A stretch of DNA of 64,000 nucleotides from Sphingobium sp. OAS761. GTDB taxonomy: Bacteria; Pseudomonadota; Alphaproteobacteria; Sphingomonadales; Sphingomonadaceae. Below the pieces are notes generated by a model that searched no databases, was not told the origin of the DNA, and saw only the letters and a program-made list of their open reading frames with translations. The DNA lies in the NCBI RefSeq assembly GCF_024168485.1, contig NZ_JALJVY010000003.1, forward strand, positions 248,001 through 312,000. The letters are read 5' to 3'. The position numbers were made by a program, and so were the translations under genes. This document shows positions 17,737-26,206 of the stretch, in pieces. Every line of letters begins with the position of its first letter. The first letter of the stretch is position 1.

Positions 17737-19186
17737 TCCACATTATGTTCTCTTCTAAAATTGAGATAATTCTTAGAAGTGAGAGCATGATAACTGCTAC
17801 GACAACCGGAACTGAAAAGACAATAATATAGTCATAAATTGAATTTAAATCACGGTTAAATAATATATCCCATGCCAAGATTGGTCCAGCCGATAATATT
17901 AATGAACATAGGTCGAATACATCTCTGTCGAAAATTAACTTCAAATGAGTTGTGAAGTAATTTAAAATTACGATAGACAAGATCCATGTGAGCGTTAGAA
18001 GGGGCCAGATAATTATCCAAGAAATGCTAAATTCATTAATATTATCATTTTTAAAAATAAATTCTATTTTGCCAATTATGAAAATTGGTAAAGAAACCGC
18101 AATCCAATCGGATATTATAATAATAAACCTGTCTATGAATTTTATATTTGATTGAATAGTTTCAGTTATATTTCTAAATATGGAAAATATCAAAAAAAAT
18201 GTTGAGAAAATTAAGCACATTGAACCAGTAAATGAATTCGTAATATTCCATTTATCAGAAAAATTATTAAAATCTATTCCCTGTATTGCATTTATTGCTG
18301 TTATCCAAAAAATGGACATAAGCAAAATTACAGACAACAGATATCTAAATTTTGGAAAGCTATATTCCAATGTCAAATATCTCACCCTCTTTTTGAATGA
18401 TGGATGAAACATTTGTTTTAAGAAGTATTCTACGCGGTTCTTGCTTTGTTTAAATCTTTCAGACCGTTCTTGATTCCTGAGAAAATCAACATATGTATCA
18501 GAAAGAATATATGCAGCTCGAAAATCTGCTATATATTCTCTTTTATGAATAAGAGACGTTGATAGGAAGATGGCATAGATAAAGAAGAAAAAATTAGCTG
18601 AATAATTAATTGATAAATTTTCTCCTGATATCAATATCGTTCCGTAATTATACGACGTTTTAATTGATAATGTATATGATAAAATAGATATGCAGATTAT
18701 ACTCATAGTATATATTGCAAATGAGGAAATAAATATGATAACCATAAAGTCGAGCATCTTGTGATGTCCCAGCTCGTGGTAAACTTTCTCTCTAAAAAAT
18801 TTGTTATCAAAATTTTCGGGTAGAATGAGAATTGATACAAATGGCATGCTGTACAGAGAAAATTCTGATCCACGGCTTTTTCTGATCTCGACACGTTCCG
18901 GTATTGGGAATTTTTTTCTGATAAATTGATCTTCTTCTATCGAAAATGATGGATGCCTCAACTTGATAATCATGTATGAAGCTACGATGGCTATAAGTGC
19001 CATCGTAATTGATATTGGTGATGATAAAACAAGGGCAATGGACAATAGGTTTTCAAGGTCATATAGACGATTTATATGTAAAGGCGCAGTATGATCTCTC
19101 TCTGTTCGCCTTAACAAATTACCGATCTTCGTAAAAGACGGTTTTGTTCTGTTGATGCGTTTCCGGCGGTAGGCTGAGCTCATCAA
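17582..19186 (-). CDS. AT-rich M48-like membrane metallopeptidase
   Basis: 534 codons. VYHELGHHKMLDF gives HExxH (His137, Glu138, His141) and KREYIADFRAA gives ExxAD (Glu217), the zinc-ligand pair of M48 peptidases. Many hydrophobic segments surround and follow the site, so it is an integral membrane enzyme. Codons are strikingly A/T-rich from about 17740 to 19190, unlike anything else in the window, indicating recent acquisition from a low-GC donor. The last 50 codons are GC-rich antisense of the convergent gene, so the native stop seems lost and the C-terminus is fused to unrelated sequence. Confidence 0.65.
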   Translation of the reverse strand: MMSSAYRRKRINRTKPSFTKIGNLLRRTERDHTAPLHINRLYDLENLLSIALVLSSPISITMALIAIVASYMIIKLRHPSFSIEEDQFIRKKFPIPERVEIRKSRGSEFSLYSMPFVSILILPENFDNKFFREKVYHELGHHKMLDFMVIIFISSFAIYTMSIICISILSYTLSIKTSYNYGTILISGENLSINYSANFFFFIYAIFLSTSLIHKREYIADFRAAYILSDTYVDFLRNQERSERFKQSKNRVEYFLKQMFHPSFKKRVRYLTLEYSFPKFRYLLSVILLMSIFWITAINAIQGIDFNNFSDKWNITNSFTGSMCLIFSTFFLIFSIFRNITETIQSNIKFIDRFIIIISDWIAVSLPIFIIGKIEFIFKNDNINEFSISWIIIWPLLTLTWILSIVILNYFTTHLKLIFDRDVFDLCSLILSAGPILAWDILFNRDLNSIYDYIIVFSVPVVVAVIMLSLLRIISILEENIMWIIHRAKLLIWMRTPLRFRVFARSLPSSLYQALCSLFSGLYARFRIRQSREK

Positions 19187-19358
19187 TCGCGCCTTAGACG
19201 TACATATTTCTGTATTTTATAGAAATCTGGGCAGTCCGTCATAATCGGAGTGATCCCTTAACTATTTTTTAAGCGCTGATGTCGCATAATGATCGTGGTT
19301 CCAATAGCAAAAAAATACGCCGATGTGAGGGTGCATGGCGCGCGACGATGCCAAATCC

Positions 19359-19466
19359 GGCGGTCCTGTGACCGCCCTTTCAGACAGGCCGGTTCTGCCA
19401 AAAGGCAGGCTCTCCAGTATTTTTTCATCTGTAGATTCATGTAATGAATCTACAGCCCTGCAGGGC
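19359..19466. repeat. array of four dyad symmetries upstream of the coiled-coil gene
   Basis: GGCGGTC-CTGT-GACCGCC (19359-19376), CTGCC-AAAA-GGCAG (19395-19408), TGTAGATTCAT-GTA-ATGAATCTACA (19430-19454, 11-bp arms) and the palindrome GCCCTGCAGGGC (19455-19466) follow one another within 108 bases. The gap 19187-19493 has no gene I can support. Density suggests a structured leader, a terminator pair or an operator cluster. Confidence 0.55.
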
Positions 19467-19493
19467 AACGAACTGGAACGGCATCAGCTTGGC

Positions 19494-20237
19494 ATGGCGT
19501 TCGTCAATGGCGGCGACGGTGACACCACCAATCCCGGATTTTTGCTGAACGGCTCCGCCGCTGCGATCCATCAAGCCCATGTCGAGTCCGTCAAGCGCCG
19601 CGAGGACGACAAGGAACGCCAGCACGTCATCCAGCAGATCATCGATCAGATCGAGGCGCGCAATCGCCAGATCGCGGAGAATCTCGAACGCATCGACGCA
19701 TTGAGCAAACAGGAAACGGCGTTGGACCGCCACCTTGCCGATCTGCGCGAAGGCAGGAAGGCTGAACTGGATGAAAACGGCGCGCTGCGCGACAAGGCCG
19801 CCGAACAGGCGGTGCGCGAGTATGAGAAGCGATACGGCGTAAAAGTGGATCGCAACGATCCCGACCAGATCGCGATCATCCTGCAAGGCATCCGCGACGA
19901 AAAGCTGCGGATCATCCGCGAGAATGAAGACCTGGCCGCCGACAATGAACGCGACCGCAAGCTCGCCATCGACATGGGCGCGAAGCCGGAATCCATCCCT
20001 GCAACAGTTCGGACGCTGGAAACCACCGCCGAAGGACAGCGCTCCGTAAACAGTGCAACGGCCAAGCTTGAGCGCGTCGAAGACCGAACTGCGGTTGCCG
20101 ACACGATATTGAGCGAAGACGACCGCGAACTGGGCCATGCCGCCGTTGCAGGTGTGGACGAAGGCTTTGACGAAGTCGCCGAAAATGACGCATCGGCCAT
20201 GGCCGCACCCAAAGCGAAGCCGCCGATGCCGCTCTGA
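19494..20237 (+). CDS. coiled-coil protein, function unknown
   Basis: 247 residues from ATG 19494 (the frame is open to 19335 but the upstream codons cross the dyad array). A short Gly/Asn-rich head is followed by a long heptad-rich region (about 25-130: KRREDDKERQHVIQQIIDQI, RNRQIAENLERIDALSKQE) and a second charged part with EYEKRYGVKVDRNDPDQIA. No membrane segment. It converges with the secreted protein gene, 3 bases between stops. Confidence 0.6.
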   Translation: MAFVNGGDGDTTNPGFLLNGSAAAIHQAHVESVKRREDDKERQHVIQQIIDQIEARNRQIAENLERIDALSKQETALDRHLADLREGRKAELDENGALRDKAAEQAVREYEKRYGVKVDRNDPDQIAIILQGIRDEKLRIIRENEDLAADNERDRKLAIDMGAKPESIPATVRTLETTAEGQRSVNSATAKLERVEDRTAVADTILSEDDRELGHAAVAGVDEGFDEVAENDASAMAAPKAKPPMPL

Positions 20238-20240
20238 TGC

Positions 20241-20699
20241 CTATTGGCTTCCCGTCAGGCGGGGCCGGACAATCTCACTATATCCGCGTTTCAACTGCGT
20301 GACGATTGCCGCCTTGTCGCTTTGATCCGGGTTCAGAAAGGTCGCGGTCAATTGTGCGTCGGCATAAAATTCGATCACCGAAGGCGCATCATCCCGCGCC
20401 GGGCCAAAGATGATGCCGCGCAGCGGATAACCTGCCGCCCGCAACTCGCTGGCCGCGCCGAGCGCGGCATTCTTGGCGTTCTCGCTGGCCCCATAAACCG
20501 CCAGCATCAACCCTTGGGCCGATTTTTGTGATGCGAAGAACTGCACCGCGCGAATGCTGTTCGTTTCCGCATGTTTGATCGGAACGCCGGTGGAAGTGCC
20601 TTGCGCCCCTGCGACCTGCGGCGTGATCGCTGCGCCCAGAAGGCAGGTGCAACCAAGAACGAGACGGGCCGAAGATACCAAGCCGGACAGATGAGCCAT
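20241..20699 (-). CDS. secreted hypothetical protein
   Basis: 152 residues with a Sec signal peptide (LVLGCTCLLGAAITPQVAGA, cleavage near AGA-QG). The mature domain contains RAVQFFASQKSAQGLMLAVYGASE and an ELRAAGYPLRGIIFGPARDD segment, suggesting a small alpha/beta fold in the periplasm that resembles TrbC/TraW-like partners only loosely. Function unknown. Confidence 0.6.
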   Translation of the reverse strand: MAHLSGLVSSARLVLGCTCLLGAAITPQVAGAQGTSTGVPIKHAETNSIRAVQFFASQKSAQGLMLAVYGASENAKNAALGAASELRAAGYPLRGIIFGPARDDAPSVIEFYADAQLTATFLNPDQSDKAAIVTQLKRGYSEIVRPRLTGSQ

Positions 20700-20959
20700 G
20701 ACGCAATTCCTCGAAGGAAAATCTTGCGTCCTTCGCGGCTCTGACAGCGCGCCGCTTCAATAACGGCGGGCTTTCACCCTATTGCAAAAGCGACCCCTTT
20801 CGCGCTGGGTGAAAAAGATCATGTGAAACGGGCATCATCGTTTACAAATCCCCGTATTTGACCTATCAAAGGAGCGTCCTTCGGGTCTGGCTCTGCTTAG
20901 GCGAAAGGGGTCCCTTTCAAGCGCCGCCGGTGGATTTTCTTCTCACAGAACAGGACCGA

Positions 20960-21523
20960 ATGCGGATAGGCTATGCGCGCGTCTCGACCATAGATCAGGA
21001 CCTCCAGTTGCAGGTCGATGCGCTGGAAACGGCCAAGTGCGACCGCATTTTCACCGACCATGTATCCGCCACCAGCACCGAGCGACCCGCCTTTCAAGCC
21101 GCGCTGCGCGCGTTGAAGGCTGGCGATACGCTGGTAATCTGGAAGCTGGACCGCGCTTTTCGTTCGACCAAGCAGGCTATCATGGTGTGGGAGCGCTTGC
21201 GGGCGCGCGGTGTGGAACTGCATATCGTGACCTTGAGCTTCGTCACAGACACGCCCGAAGGGCGGCATTTCTTCCGGGGGCTGGCCAGCACCGCCGAGTT
21301 CGAACGGGATTTGATCTCGATGCGAACGCGGGAAGGCATGGCCGCAGCGAAACGGCGCGGCCAGCATATCGGCAGGCCGCCGAAACTTTCGCCCGACAAT
21401 ATCCTGTGGGCGCGGCGCAAGCTCAAATCGGGGCGCTGGACATTGGGGCAACTGGCCGACCAGTTGAACGTCTCGCGCGACACGCTGCGCCGGGCCTTGG
21501 CCCGGCCTATGCCGCGCCGCTGA
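20960..21523 (+). CDS. serine recombinase, Tn3-resolvase/Pin-invertase type
   Basis: 187 residues from ATG 20960. MRIGYARVSTIDQDLQLQ (catalytic Ser in ARVST), LVIWKLDRAFRS, ERDLISMRTREGMAAAKRRG and a C-terminal helix-turn-helix (WTLGQLADQLNVSRDTLRRAL) are all as in small serine recombinases. It may resolve multimers of the excised element or invert a segment. It is followed 24 bases later by a membrane protein gene on the same strand. Confidence 0.92.
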   Translation: MRIGYARVSTIDQDLQLQVDALETAKCDRIFTDHVSATSTERPAFQAALRALKAGDTLVIWKLDRAFRSTKQAIMVWERLRARGVELHIVTLSFVTDTPEGRHFFRGLASTAEFERDLISMRTREGMAAAKRRGQHIGRPPKLSPDNILWARRKLKSGRWTLGQLADQLNVSRDTLRRALARPMPRR

Positions 21524-21547
21524 TCCGACGATATGGGGTAGTGTGCC

Positions 21548-22243
21548 ATGAGCAGCGGTGACGGCAGCGCCGAAACAGCGACCCAGTTGGGCCTCTTCTT
21601 CGCACTGATCGGTGGCCTTTTCGGATATGGTGCGAACCAAGGTGGCGGCGCGGTCATGGGGGCGATTGCTGGCTTCGCGCTCGGTGTGGCGGTCGTGCGC
21701 GCCGTTAAATACGCCGCCGTAGTGATCGTCGGTGGGCTGGGTCTGCTATTGGCCGTTGCCGCCATCAAGACCAGTTGGAAGAATGTGCAAGCGGCAGGCA
21801 CAGCGCCAGCGGATCAGGAAACGACGACGCAAACGCCGCCGGTCGAAACACAACCCGCCCCGCCAGCAGCCACCGGCGCAACCAAGAAGATATGGGTGTC
21901 CAACGGCTGCTCGCAGACCGTGAAGGTCTATATAAAATGGCAGGCACCCGGCGAGGGCTGGAGAGTGAACGGGCCTTGGACATTCACCGGCGGTGAAACC
22001 GCGTTTCTCGAGACAAGCGCGGGTGCAACCATCCTGACCACGGGGCCGGATTTTTACTTCTATGCCGAAGCGCCAGAGGTAGGCATCACATGGGGCGGCA
22101 GTGAGAATGTGGCCTATGAAGGCCGAACGCTGCCGATGCAGAACGCTGATCCTGCAATTACCGAACCAAGTTACGATTTGAAGTTGGTCTGTGACAGCTA
22201 TGATGGCGATCAGACGATGAGCAATTCGACGAATGCGATGTGA
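21548..22243 (+). CDS. membrane-anchored protein with C-terminal beta domain
   Basis: 231 residues. Two to three hydrophobic segments (about 14-55 and 58-75), a Thr/Pro/Gln-rich linker (ETTTQTPPVETQPAPPAATG) and a C-terminal domain starting KKIWVSNGCSQTVKVYIKWQ with a GWRVNGPWTFTGGE core that resembles DUF1036-type beta folds. Topology suggests the last domain lies outside the inner membrane. Function unknown; no partner evident besides the neighbouring recombinase. Confidence 0.6.
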   Translation: MSSGDGSAETATQLGLFFALIGGLFGYGANQGGGAVMGAIAGFALGVAVVRAVKYAAVVIVGGLGLLLAVAAIKTSWKNVQAAGTAPADQETTTQTPPVETQPAPPAATGATKKIWVSNGCSQTVKVYIKWQAPGEGWRVNGPWTFTGGETAFLETSAGATILTTGPDFYFYAEAPEVGITWGGSENVAYEGRTLPMQNADPAITEPSYDLKLVCDSYDGDQTMSNSTNAM

Positions 22244-22355
22244 TGAACTGGGCTCGTAAAAACCAGAGATAGTTCGAAGTTTGTCCCAGAGACAGAAATC
22301 AGGTAACGTCAGACAGAAGCAGGAAGAAGGCGTAAAGAAGAATTACGCAAGCTGT

Positions 22356-22475
22356 GCGCGTGTCAGACACGCGCGCTTGGCGAACGCCAAATGGCGTTCG
22401 GAAGGGGGCGGTGCCCGCCCCCGTTTCACCCCCAAGCAAATGGCGCTTCACCGGCATCGAGCCGGAGAAGCGCCA
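22356..22475. repeat. cluster of four strong hairpins in a 300-base gap
   Basis: Perfect stems: GCGCGTGT/ACACGCGC (22356-22374), CGAACGCCA/TGGCGTTCG (22381-22400), GGGGGCGG/CCGCCCCC (22404-22422), and a 14-bp stem with one mismatch (22441-22475, TGGCGCTTC..CCGGC/GCCGG..GAAGCGCCA). The region 22244-22543 has no credible ORF. It lies between convergent genes, so part is probably terminator; four stems in a row suggest a structured RNA or replication/transfer site. Confidence 0.55.
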
Positions 22476-22543
22476 CTAATCAGATTGCGATGACGCATCG
22501 CGATAAGCGCGTGCCGCATTCGCCTTCCTTGTTTAAGCCAAGC

Positions 22544-23857
22544 CTATCGCTGCGCGCCATTCGCCTTCGCTATAATTTCCAGCGATTTGTCGACACGCTG
22601 CGTCATTTTGCGCAACGGTGCGCAATTGGGATATGCGCCTATCAGCAATGTTTTCAGGTTGGTCAGAATGTGGATCACACCCTCGGTCGAACCAGCCTGA
22701 ACAACCAACGGATCACTGTCAGCGATGGCTGCGTAGTATAAATCTACCGGGTCCATATCCCCGAACTGCCGTGCAGGGACATCTGCATACAGCCAATCCA
22801 CCAGATGTCTCTGCATTCGGTCAATGTGCGCATTGACCGCCCAAGGCTTATGGTTTGATTGCAGTATCGAACGAACCATCCGTCCGGCCAATTCATGTTG
22901 GGAAAGTGTCATCGCCCCGTTGGGCTTTCGGGCTGGTCCGATTAACGAGCGCATATAAGGGATGGTGCATTTCGAAGGTCGCGGAACGATCGTTCCCTTT
23001 GCCTTCGCCCGTCGCCTGTCCTGTGAAGAAACCGCCAACGGGCTGGTGAAGAGTTTGTGATCGTCAGCGGATTTACCCGTCCAGTGTTCGGCCGTAACTG
23101 GCGCAGAGATACCGTCGATTTTTCGCATCATCGCGTCAAAGTCCAATGGGCCGGTTGCTTTCGACGCAACGAACATCGCACACCTGTAAGGAAAATAGAT
23201 GCCAGGCCACGATGAAGCCCGAAGGTGCCAGTTATTCCGCTTAGCCCACTCGGCCCGTTGTGGGCTGACCACGGCATCCATATATGGCTCGTCTATAAGA
23301 ATAAATTGGCCCGTTCCCGGATCATACCATTCTGAAATATGATCTTGCTCAGGCAAATCACCATCGAGCCTCTTCGTCGCAATGCGTGCGCGATTGTAGT
23401 CGGAGGGACGAAGACCTGTCGCTTCCATGAAGCGAAGCGCACGGACAGTCTGACATACCTGATCCCTTGCGTAATATTGCGACGGGCATAGCATATCCAT
23501 CACCAGGTGATCTGGAGACGCTAGACGCATGTTGCAGAGCGCCCGCACCAACTTTCGCTCCGGTGCGGTGCAAAGTTCAGTCAGAGACTTTGAAACCTGA
23601 ATTTCAAGCGTTTCCCGGCCCGATTCATAAGTTTCGCGATCGGTCCAATAGGCCGTCAGAAAAAGCTGAAGTCCTTGCTTGGAAGTTTGGACAACTTTAC
23701 CGAGGGTGCTGCGCGCATGCTCAAAATTTGAGAAAGAAGCCGCTTGAGCGGCGCGCTGCAATGCCTGATTGAGAGGAACGCCTTCTGCATTCCTTATTTG
23801 CCGAGCAAGGCGCTTGATACCAATTAAACTTGAAGGCCGGACATCGTGAATCAACAT
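22544..23857 (-). CDS. DUF5623-like protein of mobile elements
   Basis: 437 residues starting MLIHDVRPSSLIGIKRLARQ, an N-terminus I associate with DUF5623 (found on plasmids and integrative elements of sphingomonads and relatives), followed by LNQALQRAAQAASFSNFEHA. The body is mixed and soluble, with basic C-terminal helices. No catalytic motif is evident. The frame is open further upstream to 23947, but the inner ATG matches the family N-terminus. Confidence 0.55.
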   Translation of the reverse strand: MLIHDVRPSSLIGIKRLARQIRNAEGVPLNQALQRAAQAASFSNFEHARSTLGKVVQTSKQGLQLFLTAYWTDRETYESGRETLEIQVSKSLTELCTAPERKLVRALCNMRLASPDHLVMDMLCPSQYYARDQVCQTVRALRFMEATGLRPSDYNRARIATKRLDGDLPEQDHISEWYDPGTGQFILIDEPYMDAVVSPQRAEWAKRNNWHLRASSWPGIYFPYRCAMFVASKATGPLDFDAMMRKIDGISAPVTAEHWTGKSADDHKLFTSPLAVSSQDRRRAKAKGTIVPRPSKCTIPYMRSLIGPARKPNGAMTLSQHELAGRMVRSILQSNHKPWAVNAHIDRMQRHLVDWLYADVPARQFGDMDPVDLYYAAIADSDPLVVQAGSTEGVIHILTNLKTLLIGAYPNCAPLRKMTQRVDKSLEIIAKANGAQR

Positions 23858-24070
23858 GATTGTTCTCCCGGCTTGATATGAAGCGTCACCCGTCAACCGC
23901 TTCTCAAGCCCGAACGACATGTTGGACGAGAATGTCAGCAATAACAAAGCAGCGCTGTCAACAGCTTGGCAAAGACGGGTGCCGCGCTCCTGCCGAGAGC
24001 GTAGCGAAGCAATATCGGATTAATCGCCTTTTTGCAACGCATAGCGCGCTGCATCTTTGTCGGTTGAAGA

Positions 24071-25054
24071 TCAGTCTGCCTCCAAAAGAAAGTCAGGAGT
24101 AGTGACCGGCTGCTGCCGAAATATGTGCGATACGACCCCCTCGGTTAGTCCACGTTCCAATGCCGTGCCGAAGTGAGCGATGCTGCGCGTGATCTCAGTG
24201 GAACGCAGGACATTTCGCCAACTCGCGCGGTCTTTCGCGCCGCTTTCCCAATCCAGTAATCTAACCAACGCCCTGTGCGCAAACTCGATCCCGTCGGCCC
24301 CAACCGTGAAGCTTTGGCGGACATGGGTGGGGAAATGCTCTTCCGTGGATTCCAAGTCCCATGTGGTCAGAAGCTGCGTGGTTTCAATATCAAGGTCGTC
24401 GCGGACTTCTCCACCCCGGCCTGTGAAAGAAACGTTGCTTACTCGCATTTGCCACACCTCCTCTGTAAATCCGTCTTCGGTGGGCGTTGTTTCGATCAAT
24501 TCTTCCTTTGCCAGATCGAGGTGAACACCAGAGCCTTCCGCCAGCTTGAAGGCGACATCTCCGGCTAGCGCGCCCAGCAGATTTTGTCGCATTGCTTCAT
24601 TGTGGGTGATGTTGAAGTTTCTTCGCGCAAGCGTCAGATGCCCGACATCAAAGAGCGTCCAGAGAGAATGAAATTTCCATGCGATCAACAACGGCAGACC
24701 TAGCAGGCTAGCATACCGCGTAAGACGGGCATGATAGTCAGGCTTGAAGGATAAGGTCCTGTCATTGCACACCTTGATTTCAACCAGAAAAGGACCGGCA
24801 GATGCAAAGGACACGAGAATGTCAGGCACCTGAAATTCGGCTTTGGACGCGATTGGGGTTTGCTGCTGGTCAAGTTTGTGAAGCAGCGAGACTCGTCCCA
24901 GCCATGCGCATATCACGGAAAATTCGTCTTCTGCGGGCAAGCCGTAATTGAGCCTGCGCACACGCCGCGCGACTTCGGCAGGATCAGCATCAAACCCAAG
25001 TTCGGCAAGCACATCCTGAATTAGGCGCTCTATATCATTCGGGGGTTCTACCAT
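24071..25054 (-). CDS. PD-(D/E)XK-like nuclease, last gene of the defence operon
   Basis: 327 residues. VPDILVSF (Asp78) and FLVEIKV (Glu92-x-Lys94) form a PD-x(n)-ExK site, with a following LTRYASLLGLPLLIAWKF strand/helix as in restriction-endonuclease folds. The N-terminal 60 residues are helical (DIERLIQDVLAELG); the C-terminal half is alpha-rich without recognised domain. Its ATG directly abuts the TGA of the TIR gene, so it is in one transcript. Likely the DNA-cleaving member of the set, though the target is unknown. Confidence 0.65.
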   Translation of the reverse strand: MVEPPNDIERLIQDVLAELGFDADPAEVARRVRRLNYGLPAEDEFSVICAWLGRVSLLHKLDQQQTPIASKAEFQVPDILVSFASAGPFLVEIKVCNDRTLSFKPDYHARLTRYASLLGLPLLIAWKFHSLWTLFDVGHLTLARRNFNITHNEAMRQNLLGALAGDVAFKLAEGSGVHLDLAKEELIETTPTEDGFTEEVWQMRVSNVSFTGRGGEVRDDLDIETTQLLTTWDLESTEEHFPTHVRQSFTVGADGIEFAHRALVRLLDWESGAKDRASWRNVLRSTEITRSIAHFGTALERGLTEGVVSHIFRQQPVTTPDFLLEAD

Positions 25055-26158
25055 TCAAATGCGCAGGCGACGAAGGAGCCGCTCCATTTCGTCCACATAG
25101 CCTTCCTCTGTCGTAAAATCCGCATACAACTTACCGCGTAGGAAAGCGGGCAGTTCACAGCGCTCGTAGAGCAAGGGCAGCACGACTACCTCACCACGAT
25201 CAATTTCCTCGTTGATTGCGATGTCCAGCTCTTTACGCACCCAAGGTGCGACAACAGATTTGGCGGATAAGATTACGGCGATGAACCGGCTGAGTTTCAT
25301 GCCTTCTGCAATCTTGTCCGTGAGCGAGTCACCTACCTGAATTTCGGCCTCGTCGAGCCAAACCGGGACACCACGCGCCATCAGATCATTACGCAGTCGC
25401 CGGACAAAGGGTTTGTCAGCGCCAGTATGACTGAGAAACAGGCCATGATATTGCGCCCGCGCTGGATCTTGCCGCTCGACCGCAACAGCATCGATAATCA
25501 ATTGACGCGCTGCATCGACAGATGTTGGGGGCGTGATGAGCCATCCTTTGGTGCCATCAACCTCAAACCGGCCGCCAAGGCTGGAACCATCCGGCGTAGA
25601 GGCGAAGCTTGCGATGGATGCGACGGGCGCGGACAGGCACATATTCCAACTGGTTTTACCCAACAGTTCGAGAGTGGGACGAAATCTCACATCAGGGTCA
25701 ATCTCAGCAATTGTTCGCCCCTTCTTGAATGTGCACTCGCTTTCATCAACCGCGCGCGCCACGGCGGGTGCGCAGTAGCCCATCCACGTTACCCGATATC
25801 CAAACATATTCTGGCGACGAGACGGCGAGAGGCACCAAATGACGGTAGCACCACGTTCAATCGCGGCGACCATTTCTGCTTCTCGTTCCATTGCATCAAA
25901 TACGCTATCGATGTCGTAAAGGTCACGCTCGGCCTTCAATTGTCGAAGCTCAGTGTCCGAACCTGAATATTGGCCTTCTCTGCCGAACAGAAAGTGAGAA
26001 AAACTATGCGGATTGATTATAATAACGTCATACTCGTAGAGTGGAAAAGCGGCCCTCTCCTCATCGACCTCTGCCCGGCACAGTCCTAATGTGTCGATCT
26101 CGACACCATCAATGGTGAAGTCGCCTTGCTCCAACCCAACTGCCAGTACACGGACCAC
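25055..26158 (-). CDS. TIR-domain protein with unknown N-terminal sensor domain
   Basis: 367 residues from a GTG at 26158 (ribosome site GGGAG 6 bases upstream; a GTG at 26206 abutting the previous stop is less likely). The C-terminal 130 residues are a TIR domain: YHGLFLSHTGADKPFVRRLR, GVPVWLDEAEIQVGDSL, and WVRKELDIAI, whose Glu (residue 310) is in the position of the NADase catalytic Glu. The N-terminal 230 residues start VRVLAVGLEQGDF and contain YDVIIINPHSFSHFLF and TVIWCLSP, suggesting a Rossmann-like or amidotransferase-like fold. Bacterial TIR proteins often deplete NAD during phage infection; that is inference here. Confidence 0.8.
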   Translation of the reverse strand: MVRVLAVGLEQGDFTIDGVEIDTLGLCRAEVDEERAAFPLYEYDVIIINPHSFSHFLFGREGQYSGSDTELRQLKAERDLYDIDSVFDAMEREAEMVAAIERGATVIWCLSPSRRQNMFGYRVTWMGYCAPAVARAVDESECTFKKGRTIAEIDPDVRFRPTLELLGKTSWNMCLSAPVASIASFASTPDGSSLGGRFEVDGTKGWLITPPTSVDAARQLIIDAVAVERQDPARAQYHGLFLSHTGADKPFVRRLRNDLMARGVPVWLDEAEIQVGDSLTDKIAEGMKLSRFIAVILSAKSVVAPWVRKELDIAINEEIDRGEVVVLPLLYERCELPAFLRGKLYADFTTEEGYVDEMERLLRRLRI

Positions 26159-26206
26159 TCTATTCTCCCAAACCGATATGATACGACATAAGAACCAAGA
26201 CCGCAC

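Noticed and set aside
18180-18407. Plus-strand 75-codon frame inside the AT-rich region
   Set aside because: Short Lys/Ile-rich frame opposite the M48-like gene; typical of AT-rich antisense.
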